Source of the DNA: Hyaloperonospora brassicae
Taxonomy: Eukaryota; Oomycota; Peronosporomycetes; Peronosporales; Peronosporaceae
Direction: 5' to 3'
Assembly: GCA_947650285.1 (NCBI GenBank)
Contig: CANTFL010001426.1
Span: forward strand, 372,001-436,000
DNA: 64,000 nucleotides
A model generated the notes under the pieces. It did no database searches and was not told the origin of the DNA. It worked only from the letters and a program-made list of their open reading frames with translations. The position numbers and the translations under genes are program-made. Positions 55,254 to 64,000 of the stretch are shown here, piece by piece (positions within the stretch are counted from its first letter, which is position 1; each line of letters begins with the position of its first letter).

Positions 55254-56379
55254 GATGGTCCGTCTCGCTGTTGCGGCTTCGCAACAGCGCTGGACCCACG
55301 ACCATTGCCCTTTCTGGCGAATGGTCGTCCATTTCGCTCAGTACTGTTTGGTACTGGGCGTGGAGCACTACACTCGTATGCGTAGTGCCCTAACTTCTGA
55401 CAGCGATTGCACCTCTGCAATCGCTTGTTGTTCGAAGAGCGAGGTCTCTCGCTCTCAACATAGCAGAGGTCCATTGGTTCTGGACCTCCGATCTCTTGTC
55501 GTCTCGGTGGACGATAAGAGTTTAAGCTAGCATGAGCCTGTCTCATGCTAAAGTCTTCCTGTTCCGCGGCTGATATCGCATCTTCCAGCGTATTCAGCTC
55601 AAGGCGGAACAGGTGGCTCCTGACGGACCCCTCTGCGAGCCCTTGCATGAAAACCGTACTCAACGTGTGTTCATGTACTGGGTTAGCAGTTATACTACTC
55701 GCAAGGAGTCGTATATGTTGTGCGTAAGCGTGCACATCACGCTTACCCTATTTGAGTTTCAGGAGCTCTGAACGAGCCCTGAACTCAGCCCGTGGCGGCT
55801 CAAACGTTTGTCTGAGCCGGGACTTGAAGTCATCTGGCGACCTAAACACGTTTGGGTCGCTACTCTCGAGTCCCAGGGACCAAGTTTTGGCACGCCCTGC
55901 CAAGTGGGTCTGAGCAAATGTGAGTTTCATTTGCTCATCTTCGACGCGACGAGCCCTTAGGGCTCTGTCGAGTTCGACAAACCACAGTAACAGGGAGTCT
56001 TCCGGGACTCCACTGTACTTGGAGATGTCAACTTTCATGACTTCGGGACGACGCGCATGCGCCGTCCCGCCCACAGCAGCATGGAATTGCTGCTGTCTCA
56101 ACAGCTCCGTCTGTTGAGCACCGAGTTCTCTCAACTGCTCGGCCTGTTGAGAGCCTTGCTGGTGAAGCAAGGCTACTTGTCCCTCTCGAGAGCAAGTTCA
56201 TTCTGAATGAACTTGGCAATAGCGGCATGTTGTTGGTCTCTGTCTAGAGACTCCAACATGGCGCTAACGACGAGATCGCCTACGGTAGAACTCATTCGTT
56301 CTACCGCACCCCATTCGATGTCACTCAAGTGGGTAAACCCTTCATGCGTGGCGTGAAAGGTCCCTTCATCATCCAACAT
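55232..56379 (-). pseudogene. Gag of copy 3, frameshift and nonsense
   Basis: Matches the intact Gag of copy 2 but carries a frameshift near 56172 (the ALERDK end) and a glutamine to TAG change near 55748. The start hairpin has a substitution (CAGG for CATG) on one arm. The CCHC knuckle is unchanged near 55400. Confidence 0.9.
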
Positions 56380-56409
56380 GTTCAGGTTGGATGTTGTGGT
56401 CCTTGGAAG

Positions 56410-56427
56410 GACTACAAAGTGCTACCA
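56410..56427 (-). other. Putative primer binding site, copy 3
   Basis: TGGTAGCACTTTGTAGTC on the minus strand, two bases inside the 5' LTR, same as copy 1. Confidence 0.6.
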
Positions 56428-56429
56428 GG

Positions 56430-56820
56430 TGTAACGGGGCACACCCTTGCGTAACTTAACGCAAGGGTTTTGGGTGCCCCGACAGACGTACACGTGGCAA
56501 GCGAGGAAGCGTAGGTAGGGCAAAAGTAGAGCTGTTATATTAATATAATTAAGTCTTTAAACTACTGTCTCTTCGTTTGACTTAGTTTAACTATACTAAT
56601 ATAACTGGATGTATGGTGACGTCTCGTCACCACTCATTGCGCGCGTCTTGCGGCGATTGGTGGGTTGATATCATCACGATATCAACCAATGAACAGACCC
56701 TTTGGTCGACCCTTCAATATCACCACTTTGGTGATATTGTTTAAAGAATACCCATCTTTATATTCTTTATTGTCACTTTCCTTAAAGTGACAATTTCATG
56801 TAACGGGCTGCCCCGTTACA
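56430..56820 (-). repeat. 5' LTR of copy 3
   Basis: 391 bp, TGTAAC to GTTACA, one mismatch from the 3' LTR. Confidence 0.95.
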
Positions 56821-58099
56821 CAGAACATTTGAGGTAGTGCGGCTAGCCAGGGTAGTGGAGGTAGTTCAGCTAGTCAGGGTAGTTGAGGTAGCAGAAGCGA
56901 TAGCTTCAGCAGTAGTTTCGGTATCAAACTTGCAAAAAAGAAGTGAGAGCGAATAGTCTCGGCGCTGCCAGAGTAGTAGAAAGCTACTCGATAACCTTTT
57001 ATACGTACACGCGCTGCTGCTCCTCGTATCATAACACATCCTTCTTGCCAACCCCCCAATTCCCGACGACAGCTTACGCTTACCTGGTCTTTGCAAAAGA
57101 TATCACAGATAATTGGACTAAGACTCGAGAGTCCTTCTTTTTATAGTGTGCTGTCATTCTAGCATGCTGAATGTGATGATCGATTGGTCCAGCACAATTC
57201 GTCCATAGCAAAATGTGCCCATATGATACCGGATGTGTACCGAACGTAAGAATATCTTACCCTGCCACCTTCGATACCACGCTCGACTCTCAAGAAGATT
57301 CGTAAGTCTTAGCATGATTGCCGACACTTGTAACAGTGAGCTAAGGTAAAGAAGGTGACATGCTATGTGACGGGTCGGTGGCCCTACGTGATCCATCAAT
57401 CTCTCTCGGGCGTATGACAGTGCTTTCGAACACCTCTAGAGCGGTGCAAGCCACACACCATTACATGTAGTGTGCCAAAATACGAGGATACAAGTCAGGC
57501 TTGCAAATGCCCTCGTAGAGCGCATGCACGGATGAAACAATGTCTTCTTAAGAAGCCGTGCAATTTGTACGTCACCTTGTTTTGTCATAGGAATTTTGAA
57601 AATGGGTGAGCACCCGAGCTCACTAAGTTCTTGCGGTGGTACACTTCCGATGATATCTAGCAACTTAGACCCACTCAACCACAGCGTCAATCGGCCTATA
57701 TGTATATTTGCGCCGGCAAAGCTGTTAGTGTTTTGGTATCCATGCATGTCATGTGATGGATAGTTTCGGCTGTCGACGCGCAACAAAAAAGACAATCCAC
57801 ACGCCTGGAACTTTGCACAAAGCGAATTAAAAGTATAACATTTACCTGGTACACTGCGGGATCGTTATTCTTATAGATTTATTTTTGCTTTGTTTGACTG
57901 AAAAAGCACAGCGCACGTTATCGTTTGAGAGCGAAGTGTAATCGGCAATCCGAAGGCTAGACAGACTTGTGCTTAGCGGCCTATCTTAAATGAAGATTCG
58001 AGATGCAGAGGCTGTATCAAATGTATTGCCTCACCTAAAGCCACGTGCACATTCGTGATAATTAACAGCAATCACAAAAGATGTTTTTGTTTGCTAGTC
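56821..58099. other. Intergenic; one unrecognised minus-strand frame
   Basis: Near 56830-56920 the DNA is a degenerate GGTAGT/GTAG(C/T) repeat. A 119-codon minus-strand frame (57436-57795) reads LWLSGSKLLDIIGSVPPQELSEL and MTKQGDVQIARLLKK, protein-like but without a family I recognise and 300 bp from the next gene. It may be a remnant. Confidence 0.3.
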
Positions 58100-60544
58100 C
58101 TAGACAAGGATTAAGGTGTTGTCCACGGCTCCTGCATTCGACATGCTGCCTTTTCGTTCTGGCTGCTTCTGACTGCATCCTTTTGATCGCCTCCATTTGA
58201 CCGCCTCGATCTGATCGTCAAGTAATCGGCTAAAAATGGTGAGGAAAAGGCTTTCATCGTGCACGCTACCATCAAGCTCATCATTCAGCGCCTCAAATTC
58301 ATCCTTGTCTTCTTCAAAGCCGATAGAAGAATATGTCGAAGAACGTGACCCATCATCTTGAACCAAACCCTTGTGGCCATTTACCATGGCATTGTCGAGT
58401 AATCTGCGTGATCCTGTGTGCTCAACCTTCGCGCATTGGATAGCATCTGAAAGGGCATGCGATGCCATCTTGTCCCAAGCACCCATTAGGCGCGATTTCT
58501 CGCTCGTGCGCGCTTCAGAATGCTTACACGCACCATTGAGTGGCGCACGTTCCAAAAATTCACACGAACTGTTGTGTTCCTCATCAGGCAAGCTAAAGGG
58601 AGCATAGCTCGCCCAAAATCCAGGCGGGGATTGTGCACCGTTCGCTACAGGCGAACCCCTGAACGGTTCTTGAACTGACGTAGAATCAATCGACACCCGC
58701 AAATTACGGAACGATGTCTGGGGAGATGGCGATATACCGATTGGATCACTTCCGCGTCTTTGTTCTGCAGCAGCCAATTTACTTGACTTGATCACCGAAG
58801 CGACGGCTGGTTGCACGTGACCGTGGTGAACTAGCTTCTCGTTTTCCTTGCGCTGCTTGACAACATGCAGCTGGCAAAACGCCTTGATGCACAACTGCTC
58901 CAATGTAGACGGGGCGTCGAGGTCGTCACGACACATTATCCGAGCTACTTCGAACAAGGGCAGGTCTGCACACACGCCCTTTTGCACCACCATGCCAGCA
59001 ATAATCATATTCCGTCGGCAAGCACGCCGCAACGGAATTCTTTTTGTCAGCCGGTCTGCGTCCTCCTGAGCCGATAACGATAATACGTACGATCGGTCCT
59101 CAGCGCTCAGTGGCTTCTGCAGCTGCGGCCAGTTGTACCAGCACCAATCACACCAGCCGATTTCTAGAAACTGCGGTAAGCAATAACCGTGGTCGATCGG
59201 TATCAATTCGTATTCAGTGTGGCTTGTTGTCGATGACCACCGCTTGCGCACCAAGATGTTCGCGTCATTTCGATCAGTATTTAAAAGCCGCATGTCCAGC
59301 AGCGCAATCTTGTGGACTTGGTGGACCGAAAATTGGTTTGGTGCCAGATCGCTCACTACGTCATCGTGACGTACGAATTCCTGCAACGATCCTATTTTAA
59401 AATGTAAAGCGCCCACACCTGCCGTGTAATTGAACACGGGATGTCGCGCCTCCACAAGTGACGTAGCGGGGACTCCTGCAAAGTGATCCTGCGCGTGAAT
59501 GGTACAGAAAGCACATCGTCAGTCGATGTGCAATCTATGCATAGATTTCGAACGCTACATGCACACTAACACTCGTCATCGTATGACAATTTAACAAAGC
59601 CCAGTAAGCTGGTACCTTGTCTAGTATATACGCGGCAAGCTCACGTTCGCAAGCTTCTCCAGAAAGAATTCCTCGACGAAGGCCACTCTGTATCGAAAAA
59701 GCCGCAGTAAGCGAAAACGTTTTGCCCATAAAACGATCGCATCCCATGATGATCGCGACTAACCTGACCTAGCCGACCCACCAACCCGCGAGGATTATTA
59801 GGCCCAAAGGGCTCCTCGTCTTGGGGCTTAAAGCAGCCCACATTGCGGTGGGATGGACACTTGAAAAAGTACGTACCGCCGGTACCATCCATTGCTAGCA
59901 CCGGTGCGAGACCCAAGGCAAGGCCTTGCAACGCCTTCACGAAATCCACATACAATTTTCATGCAAGTTTACACTCACGCAAGAAACCGCCGCATTACAC
60001 CGCAAATGCAGCTTACCTGGTGCATGACTTTCATAAGAACCACTGGCAATAAATGTGCACCATATGGATGGACATTCACGGCGGGCATCTGCTCTGGTCT
60101 CAAGTTCGCCATCGTCTTGTTGTTCACTCGACATGATGATGCTCTTTTCGCACCAGGCCCTTCGCCATTATTCCTGTTATTGCTCGCATCACTTCCGCTC
60201 TCCATTTCGCACTCTTGAGCGTACACCATTGCAACATTCTGCGGTCTTCTAGCCACAAAGTCCACAACGGCATCGTCATGGTATATACCACATTGCTGCA
60301 AATTGTGCGTATTCTTGAGCTCTCGCCCGTGGTAGAAAAGCTTTTGCGCATTCGACGGCACGTTGAACACCACCTTCAATTTGTTTTTAATGTCCTTGAT
60401 AGTAGACCATGGATGTAGCACGAGCTTCTTGCGGCGCTCGAGCGGGTCCCGAAAATCCTTAACATAAACTACCACAGCTCCGTGGCCGCTTTCCAGCCAG
60501 CCACCAGGGAGCGAGCGCGACATCTTGGCCTCGTCCTGCTGCAT
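58100..60544 (-). CDS. Ubiquitin-like domain, PI4K gamma-type kinase
   Basis: Four exons on the minus strand: 60017-60544, 59764-59934, 59616-59687, 58100-59488. Introns are 76-127 bp and all in phase 0, giving 719 residues. Residues about 22-105 form a ubiquitin-like fold (VVVYVKDFRDP, LVLHPWSTIKDIKNKLK, QKLFYHGRELKN). Residues about 185-460 are a PI3/4-kinase domain: GTGGTYFFKC and CFKPQDEEPFGPNNPRG with the ATP-contacting lysine, GEACERELAAYILD, GVPATSLV, the catalytic loop NTDRNDANILV and the metal-binding IPIDHG. This pairing and the motif wording match the plant-type PI4K gamma/UbDK family, some of which act as protein kinases. The remaining 250 residues are serine-rich with an acidic coiled segment. 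An in-frame second ATG lies seven codons in (MSRSLPGG). Exon 2's acceptor (GAAG) is slightly unusual. Confidence 0.88.
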
Positions 60545-61862
60545 CGTTGTGAGCTTGTATTTCAGTGCTTACTCACCGTTTAGACTTCGTTCCGATGGTG
60601 TTCGTGAAGCGAATTGTAGACGTACGCCCTCGACCGTGCGAGAGCGATGAGGGAGTCAAACTTGCAAGGCTGATCTGGTCAAATATGGCCAGCGTATAAT
60701 GCGCGACGTTTAGGCCAATTTTGTCGATCAACCTTATTCTATCGGCCAAATATTTGTGTTGATTGCGCGCTTGTATTTTATAACTTCGTACTCGTACGAC
60801 AGCGTAACGTTCTTTGATTGTTACTCAGTATTGTCGATTTTCAGGAAGAGGGTACGAACAAAAGGCGTACAGAGTTCCGGATACGTGAAAATGCACCACA
60901 TGCTCGATAGTTGAGTGGTGTTATCGGTAGGAATATTGGGTTTTCCATTACTAACTATTGTGATACTAAATTTAGAATCGATTTAATCTTTGTTAAAATT
61001 ACAAAACGATTTGCGTGTGATTTGCGTATGCGGTGCGTAATATTCACTTATTAAGGATTTTAGTCCAATCATACTTAGAAATAAGAAACATAGAGTCGAA
61101 AGCTTTAAGGCAATTGCAGAAATAAAAAGTACAGAAGCTACATAATTAGAAAGCATATTATTTAAATATTTAACATTAAAGCAATAATGTATTATTTATG
61201 ACGTATCTTGCTTCACTTATTTACTACAAAAAGATAAATGTATTTACCTAGTTCAGCACGGATATATCGTCACGAAACTTATGTAAGTGCATCATATTCT
61301 TACATGTGGTCTTCGCGAATAATATAAAAAATCGTGTTCCTATAATATGGATAATAAGAATGATGATATGTTTGTATTTGGTGACATCTACCCATGTAGG
61401 TCTTGCGGCTGTAGGTGAATCCACCAATCAGTGCTAGACGCACATTTTACCTGGCGAGCAAGGTATCGATAGTCAAGTTACAAATTTACAATAAATCGAG
61501 AAGGATGTAATTTATATGTAATGACGTGAATATATTGTACCATAAAATCCCCATTTAGCTCAGTTAGTGTGTTCAGCTGATTGCGCTAACTCTACATTTA
61601 TAATGTTCTTTTGATTTCGAAGCACCTGTGTACGCTGTAATGAGTGTTGATGTTGGAATTTGAGGTTAAAGGTCGCGAGTTGCGATTAGCGCCAGCCGTC
61701 AATCTGGTCAAAGATAGTCAGTGAAAGATGGTAGTAGACGAGTTGGTCATCAACCATCTGTCCTTAGGACGGTTGGAGCACAGACCTTTTAAGAATTAGT
61801 GGATAGGAGACAGAGCAAACAATGCACGTAATATTATTTTCATCCTACTGCTCCTACCTCCT
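60545..61862. other. Very AT-rich intergenic DNA
   Basis: No frame reaches 60 codons. Contains the promoter side of the PI4K-type gene at its left edge. No RNA gene was recognised. Confidence 0.45.
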
Positions 61863-62021
61863 TGTAACGGAGCGCACCCCTTGCGTGAGCTTAACGCAAG
61901 GGTGACGTGTGCCCGACAAGCGTACACAGGGCAACCGAGGAATCGGTAGGCAAAACAGAACCCGAAAGCTCTTTTCTGAGGGAATAGTAGAACTGTTTAT
62001 TGAATATAGGTATTACGTTAG
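61863..62021. repeat. LTR fragment interrupted by a second element
   Basis: Begins TGTAAC and matches the family-1 LTR in plus-strand reading: CCTTGCGTGAGCTTAACGC, then GACAAGCGTACACAGGGCAAC and a GTAGAACTGTTTATTGAATA stretch. It also shares CAGAACCCGAAAGC with the minus strand of the solo LTR. The match stops where another TGTAACGGGGTGA terminus begins at 62022. The simplest reading is an older LTR split by insertion of the second family. Confidence 0.6.
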
Positions 62022-62508
62022 TTGTAACGGGGTGACACGTCGACTGGTAGTCGACGATAGGTGTGGTGCACACAAGAGAGGGGGTACCCTAAAAGTAATT
62101 TTAGAACACAGTGAGTGTATCAATTGTTGAAGACTGATGTCTGTCAACAATTGATTACGAGATCTTTAGAGAGGTTTTACTTTGAACCTTAGTGACTAGG
62201 TTAAGTACGTTGTTCTATGGTCTTCTTTATGTTTAAAGAAGAAATAAAATTCAGTTCCCCTTTTGATCAATAAGAGACACGTGCCTTACGAGGCTTCTTT
62301 GATCGGGAGGACAAAAGCAACGCCTGTAAAGGTAGCTTGTCCTCGAGCACTCTGTGCTGTGATTCGTTTGAATCGTTTGGTCCCTCTAGAACGGGGACCG
62401 TTAGCTCTCTGAGTTATTGACTCTCTGAGTCGAGTTCTGTGAACTAAAGTTGCTCGTGAGAGCGTTAAAGTCTTCCTCTGACTTAAGGAGCTGTGTAGCT
62501 CCGCTACA
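62022..62508 (+). repeat. 5' LTR of second gypsy family
   Basis: 487 bp, TGTAACGGGGTGA to GCTACA. The end is set by the primer-site-like sequence two bases later. It contains hairpins such as GTCGACT/AGTCGAC (about 62038), CAATTGTTGA/TCAACAATTG (about 62120-62152), GGTCCC/GGGACC (about 62378-62398) and GGAGCT/AGCTCC (about 62487-62502). The start is less certain than the end because the left neighbour is also LTR sequence. Confidence 0.65.
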
Positions 62509-62510
62509 CT

Positions 62511-62528
62511 AGGTAGCACTTGTAGTCG
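62511..62528 (+). other. Putative primer binding site, second family
   Basis: AGGTAGCACTTGTAGTCG, two bases after the LTR end. It differs from the family-1 site by an initial A for T and one T fewer, so both families appear to use the same or a related primer. Confidence 0.55.
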
Positions 62529-62566
62529 ATCTACGCTTGAGTCGTTACGACTGACCCTCTGCGAGG

Positions 62567-63589
62567 ATGGAGCAATCCACACCCCTCAATGAGGCCCAAA
62601 AGGGTGTGCTAGATAAGCTAACCGCGGCCGTAGGCCCAGAATATGTTGAGTTTCTCGCTGCACAAGGTCCCGACGTGCTCAATGCTCGTGTCGAGACCTT
62701 TATGCAGTATGAAACGGCCCTTTTAGGGCAGGTTCAAAACCAGGTAGCGTCGGGTATGCCCACACGCTTTGTGGCTATGCCAGACAAAGAGGATAAGCCT
62801 TGTCCCCTTAAGGTGGACGTCAAGCATTTCTCCGGAAAGGAGGGTGTAAACCTCATCCTCTGGATCCTTGAGATCGAGATGGCCATGAGATCTGGCTTGA
62901 TCTCAGTCGAGCATCAGCGAGTATCGCTGGCGATCTCAATACTCGATGGAAGAGCTAGAGATTACGCTCTGACGTGCGGCACGTCGGTCGACTTGGCGTT
63001 TCCCACATGAAATTCGCTCAAGCTAGACCTGTTGCGAGTTTTCTCGCCGCCCAACCAGGCCTATCGCGTGCGTTCACGCTTCTTGTCCACCCGTCAGGGT
63101 AAGAACGAGTTAACGGACTATGTCCAAGAGTTGAGAACTCTGATATCTGCCATGCAGTCTGACCCTCTCCCTGAGACTGTCTGAGTGACAGTCTTTATGG
63201 AAGGTCTCCGCAATGGCGCTGCCAGGACCGAGGTGTTTCGAGTCCATCCCTCGACTTTCGAAGAGGCTGTGATCATCGCTCAAAATGCTGAGCATAACTA
63301 CGCGTCAGCAAGACTTGGTTGGAATGGGTACAACCCAAGCTTTGCGAGAGCAACCTCTGCAAGCACCTCGGCTTACTGTAAGCCAGAACCGATGGATCTC
63401 AGCTATGCTGAAGATGAAGGTGAAGCGGATCTTCATGTTGCAGAGCAACGACAGGAAGTGAGACGTTGTTATACGTGTGGAAGCACCAAACATCTACGCC
63501 CCACTTGTCCTTTGCGTAAGCAACAACGTAACCCTATGGGCCGCAACCAGAAACCTGGTATGGCACGGGGAAACGTCGACACCCAGTAG
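62567..63589 (+). pseudogene. Gag of second gypsy family, two TGA codons
   Basis: A single 340-codon frame from MEQSTPLNEAQKGVLDKL to GMARGNVDTQ, interrupted only by TGA at 63008-63010 (probably a former tryptophan, after LAFPT) and near 63183. Capsid-like region around residues 80-230 (KVDVKHFSGKEGVNLILWILE, then LKLDLLRVFSPPNQAYRVR). CCHC knuckle CYTCGSTKHLRPTC near 63470. The frame ends at TAG inside the frameshift hairpin. Confidence 0.85.
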
Positions 63590-63609
63590 GCGCGGGGTGC
63601 CCTACTGGG
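63568..63609 (+). promoter_or_regulatory. -1 ribosomal frameshift signal, second family
   Basis: The classical heptamer G GGA AAC (63568-63574) lies in the gag frame in the correct phase. It is followed by a 7-base spacer and a perfect 9-bp stem, CCCAGTAGG (63582-63590) with CCTACTGGG (63601-63609), around a 10-base loop. The gag stop lies in the 5' arm. The -1 frame is the protease frame. Confidence 0.85.
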
Positions 63610-63654
63610 GTAGAACTGAGTTCTGTCACTTCTCTACGAGGTAGAGCAAAATAG

Positions 63655-64000
63655 GGCTTAGCCCCACAGAGCTCCGTGCCAGCAAGCACAGAGCGTGGAT
63701 ACAAGCCTGGCTTGTTGGTCGCCGAGGCGATAGTTAAAGGCTTTGAGAAGCACTGGTCGATATTAATCGATTCTGGGGCGTCATGGAATTATGCTAGACG
63801 CCGTTCCCTTGAGGGGAGTCAGCAATATGCTGAGGCGCGTAAAGCGCACGAAGGTGATTCCATCACTGTTCGGTTAGCGACGGGTAGTCGCGTTACTGTG
63901 CCTAAAGTTCCGTTGAACTTGGGCGTGAAGTTTTTGGACTTTGATAGCACAGAACGCTGTCTTGTCCTTGACTTGGATTCGAGATACGATCTCATCCTAG
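63655..64000 (+). pseudogene. Protease start of pol, second family, partial
   Basis: Open to the window end: VAEAIVKGFEKHW, SILIDSGASWNYARRRSLEG, then SITVRLATGSRVTVP and LVLDLDSRYDLIL. DSGAS is a normal retropepsin active site. In the -1 frame from the slip site a TAG (63652-63654) comes before this domain, so this copy's Gag-Pol would be truncated. Whether the rest of pol is intact cannot be seen. Confidence 0.8.

Larger units (their letters stand above)
49050..56820 (-). mobile_element. Full-length Ty3/gypsy chromovirus, copy 3 (youngest)
   Basis: A 7771-bp minus-strand element of the same family, with a perfect 5-bp duplication CAGAA (49045-49049 and 56821-56825). Its two 391-bp LTRs differ at one position by my reading (G at 49421, T at 56801), so the insertion is very recent. 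Yet gag, pol and the antisense gene all carry several stops or frameshifts, and about 208 bp of the integrase core is deleted. Such a copy could not have moved itself. Confidence 0.95.
62022..64000 (+). mobile_element. Second Ty3/gypsy family, plus strand, cut by window end
   Basis: 5' LTR (62022-62508), primer-site-like sequence, gag (62567-63589), a frameshift signal, and protease running off the window. Its PBS, zinc knuckle, protease wording (SLEG, VRLATGS, LDLDSRYDLIL) and gag-stop hairpin show kinship to copies 1-3, but it is clearly a separate family. Short inverted repeats are as dense here as in family 1. Confidence 0.85.

Noticed and set aside
57436..57795. 119-codon minus-strand frame as a gene
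   Set aside because: No homology recognised, no splice partner and AT-rich surroundings; left as part of the intergenic entry.

Overview
The window looks like nuclear DNA of an oomycete, most likely a Phytophthora or downy-mildew relative. This is inferred from short GT-AG introns of about 70-130 bp, compact gene pairs, the gene set (ubiquitin-like/PI4K gamma kinase, PX-RING protein, M16C presequence protease, tetraspanin-like protein) and the heavy load of Ty3/gypsy elements. No marker gene fixes the species.

Layout. (a) 1-1.5 kb: remnant of a decayed gypsy element. (b) 1969-9926: full-length gypsy copy 1, minus strand. (c) 12.5-16.5 kb: an eight-segment tetraspanin-like gene and a calponin-homology/coiled-coil gene, tail to tail. 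(d) 17-23.7 kb: 121-bp tandem repeats, a solo LTR, and a decayed chromodomain gypsy element. (e) 23826-31788: gypsy copy 2, inserted into a palindromic sequence. (f) 32.7-46.05 kb: gene-rich block with an IBTK-like ankyrin/RCC1 gene, a small minus-strand gene, a Mis13/Dsn1-like gene, a small membrane protein, an unresolved multi-exon gene, a PX-RING gene and the presequence protease. (g) 46.7-48.6 kb: decayed Ty1/copia element. (h) 49050-56820: gypsy copy 3. (i) 58.1-60.5 kb: ubiquitin-like/PI4K gene. (j) 61.9 kb to the end: an LTR fragment interrupted by a second gypsy family on the plus strand, cut by the window edge.

Copies 1-3 are one family with LTRs of about 391 bp and perfect 5-bp target duplications (CGTAT, AGACC, CAGAA). 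Each has a purine tract next to the 3' LTR, a shared putative primer site, gag, a canonical -1 frameshift signal, and pol ending in a chromodomain. Each also carries an extra gene on the opposite strand whose coiled-coil end overlaps the pol/chromodomain region antisense.

The most striking signal is that both gypsy families and the solo LTR are packed along their length with short perfect inverted repeats, in LTRs and in coding sequence. Neighbouring host genes are not like this by eye. Between copies some stems change on both arms together, and one hairpin loop is inverted. Gag and antisense-gene start codons, and the gag stop/frameshift site, all lie in such hairpins. I know of no description of this, but I could not search.
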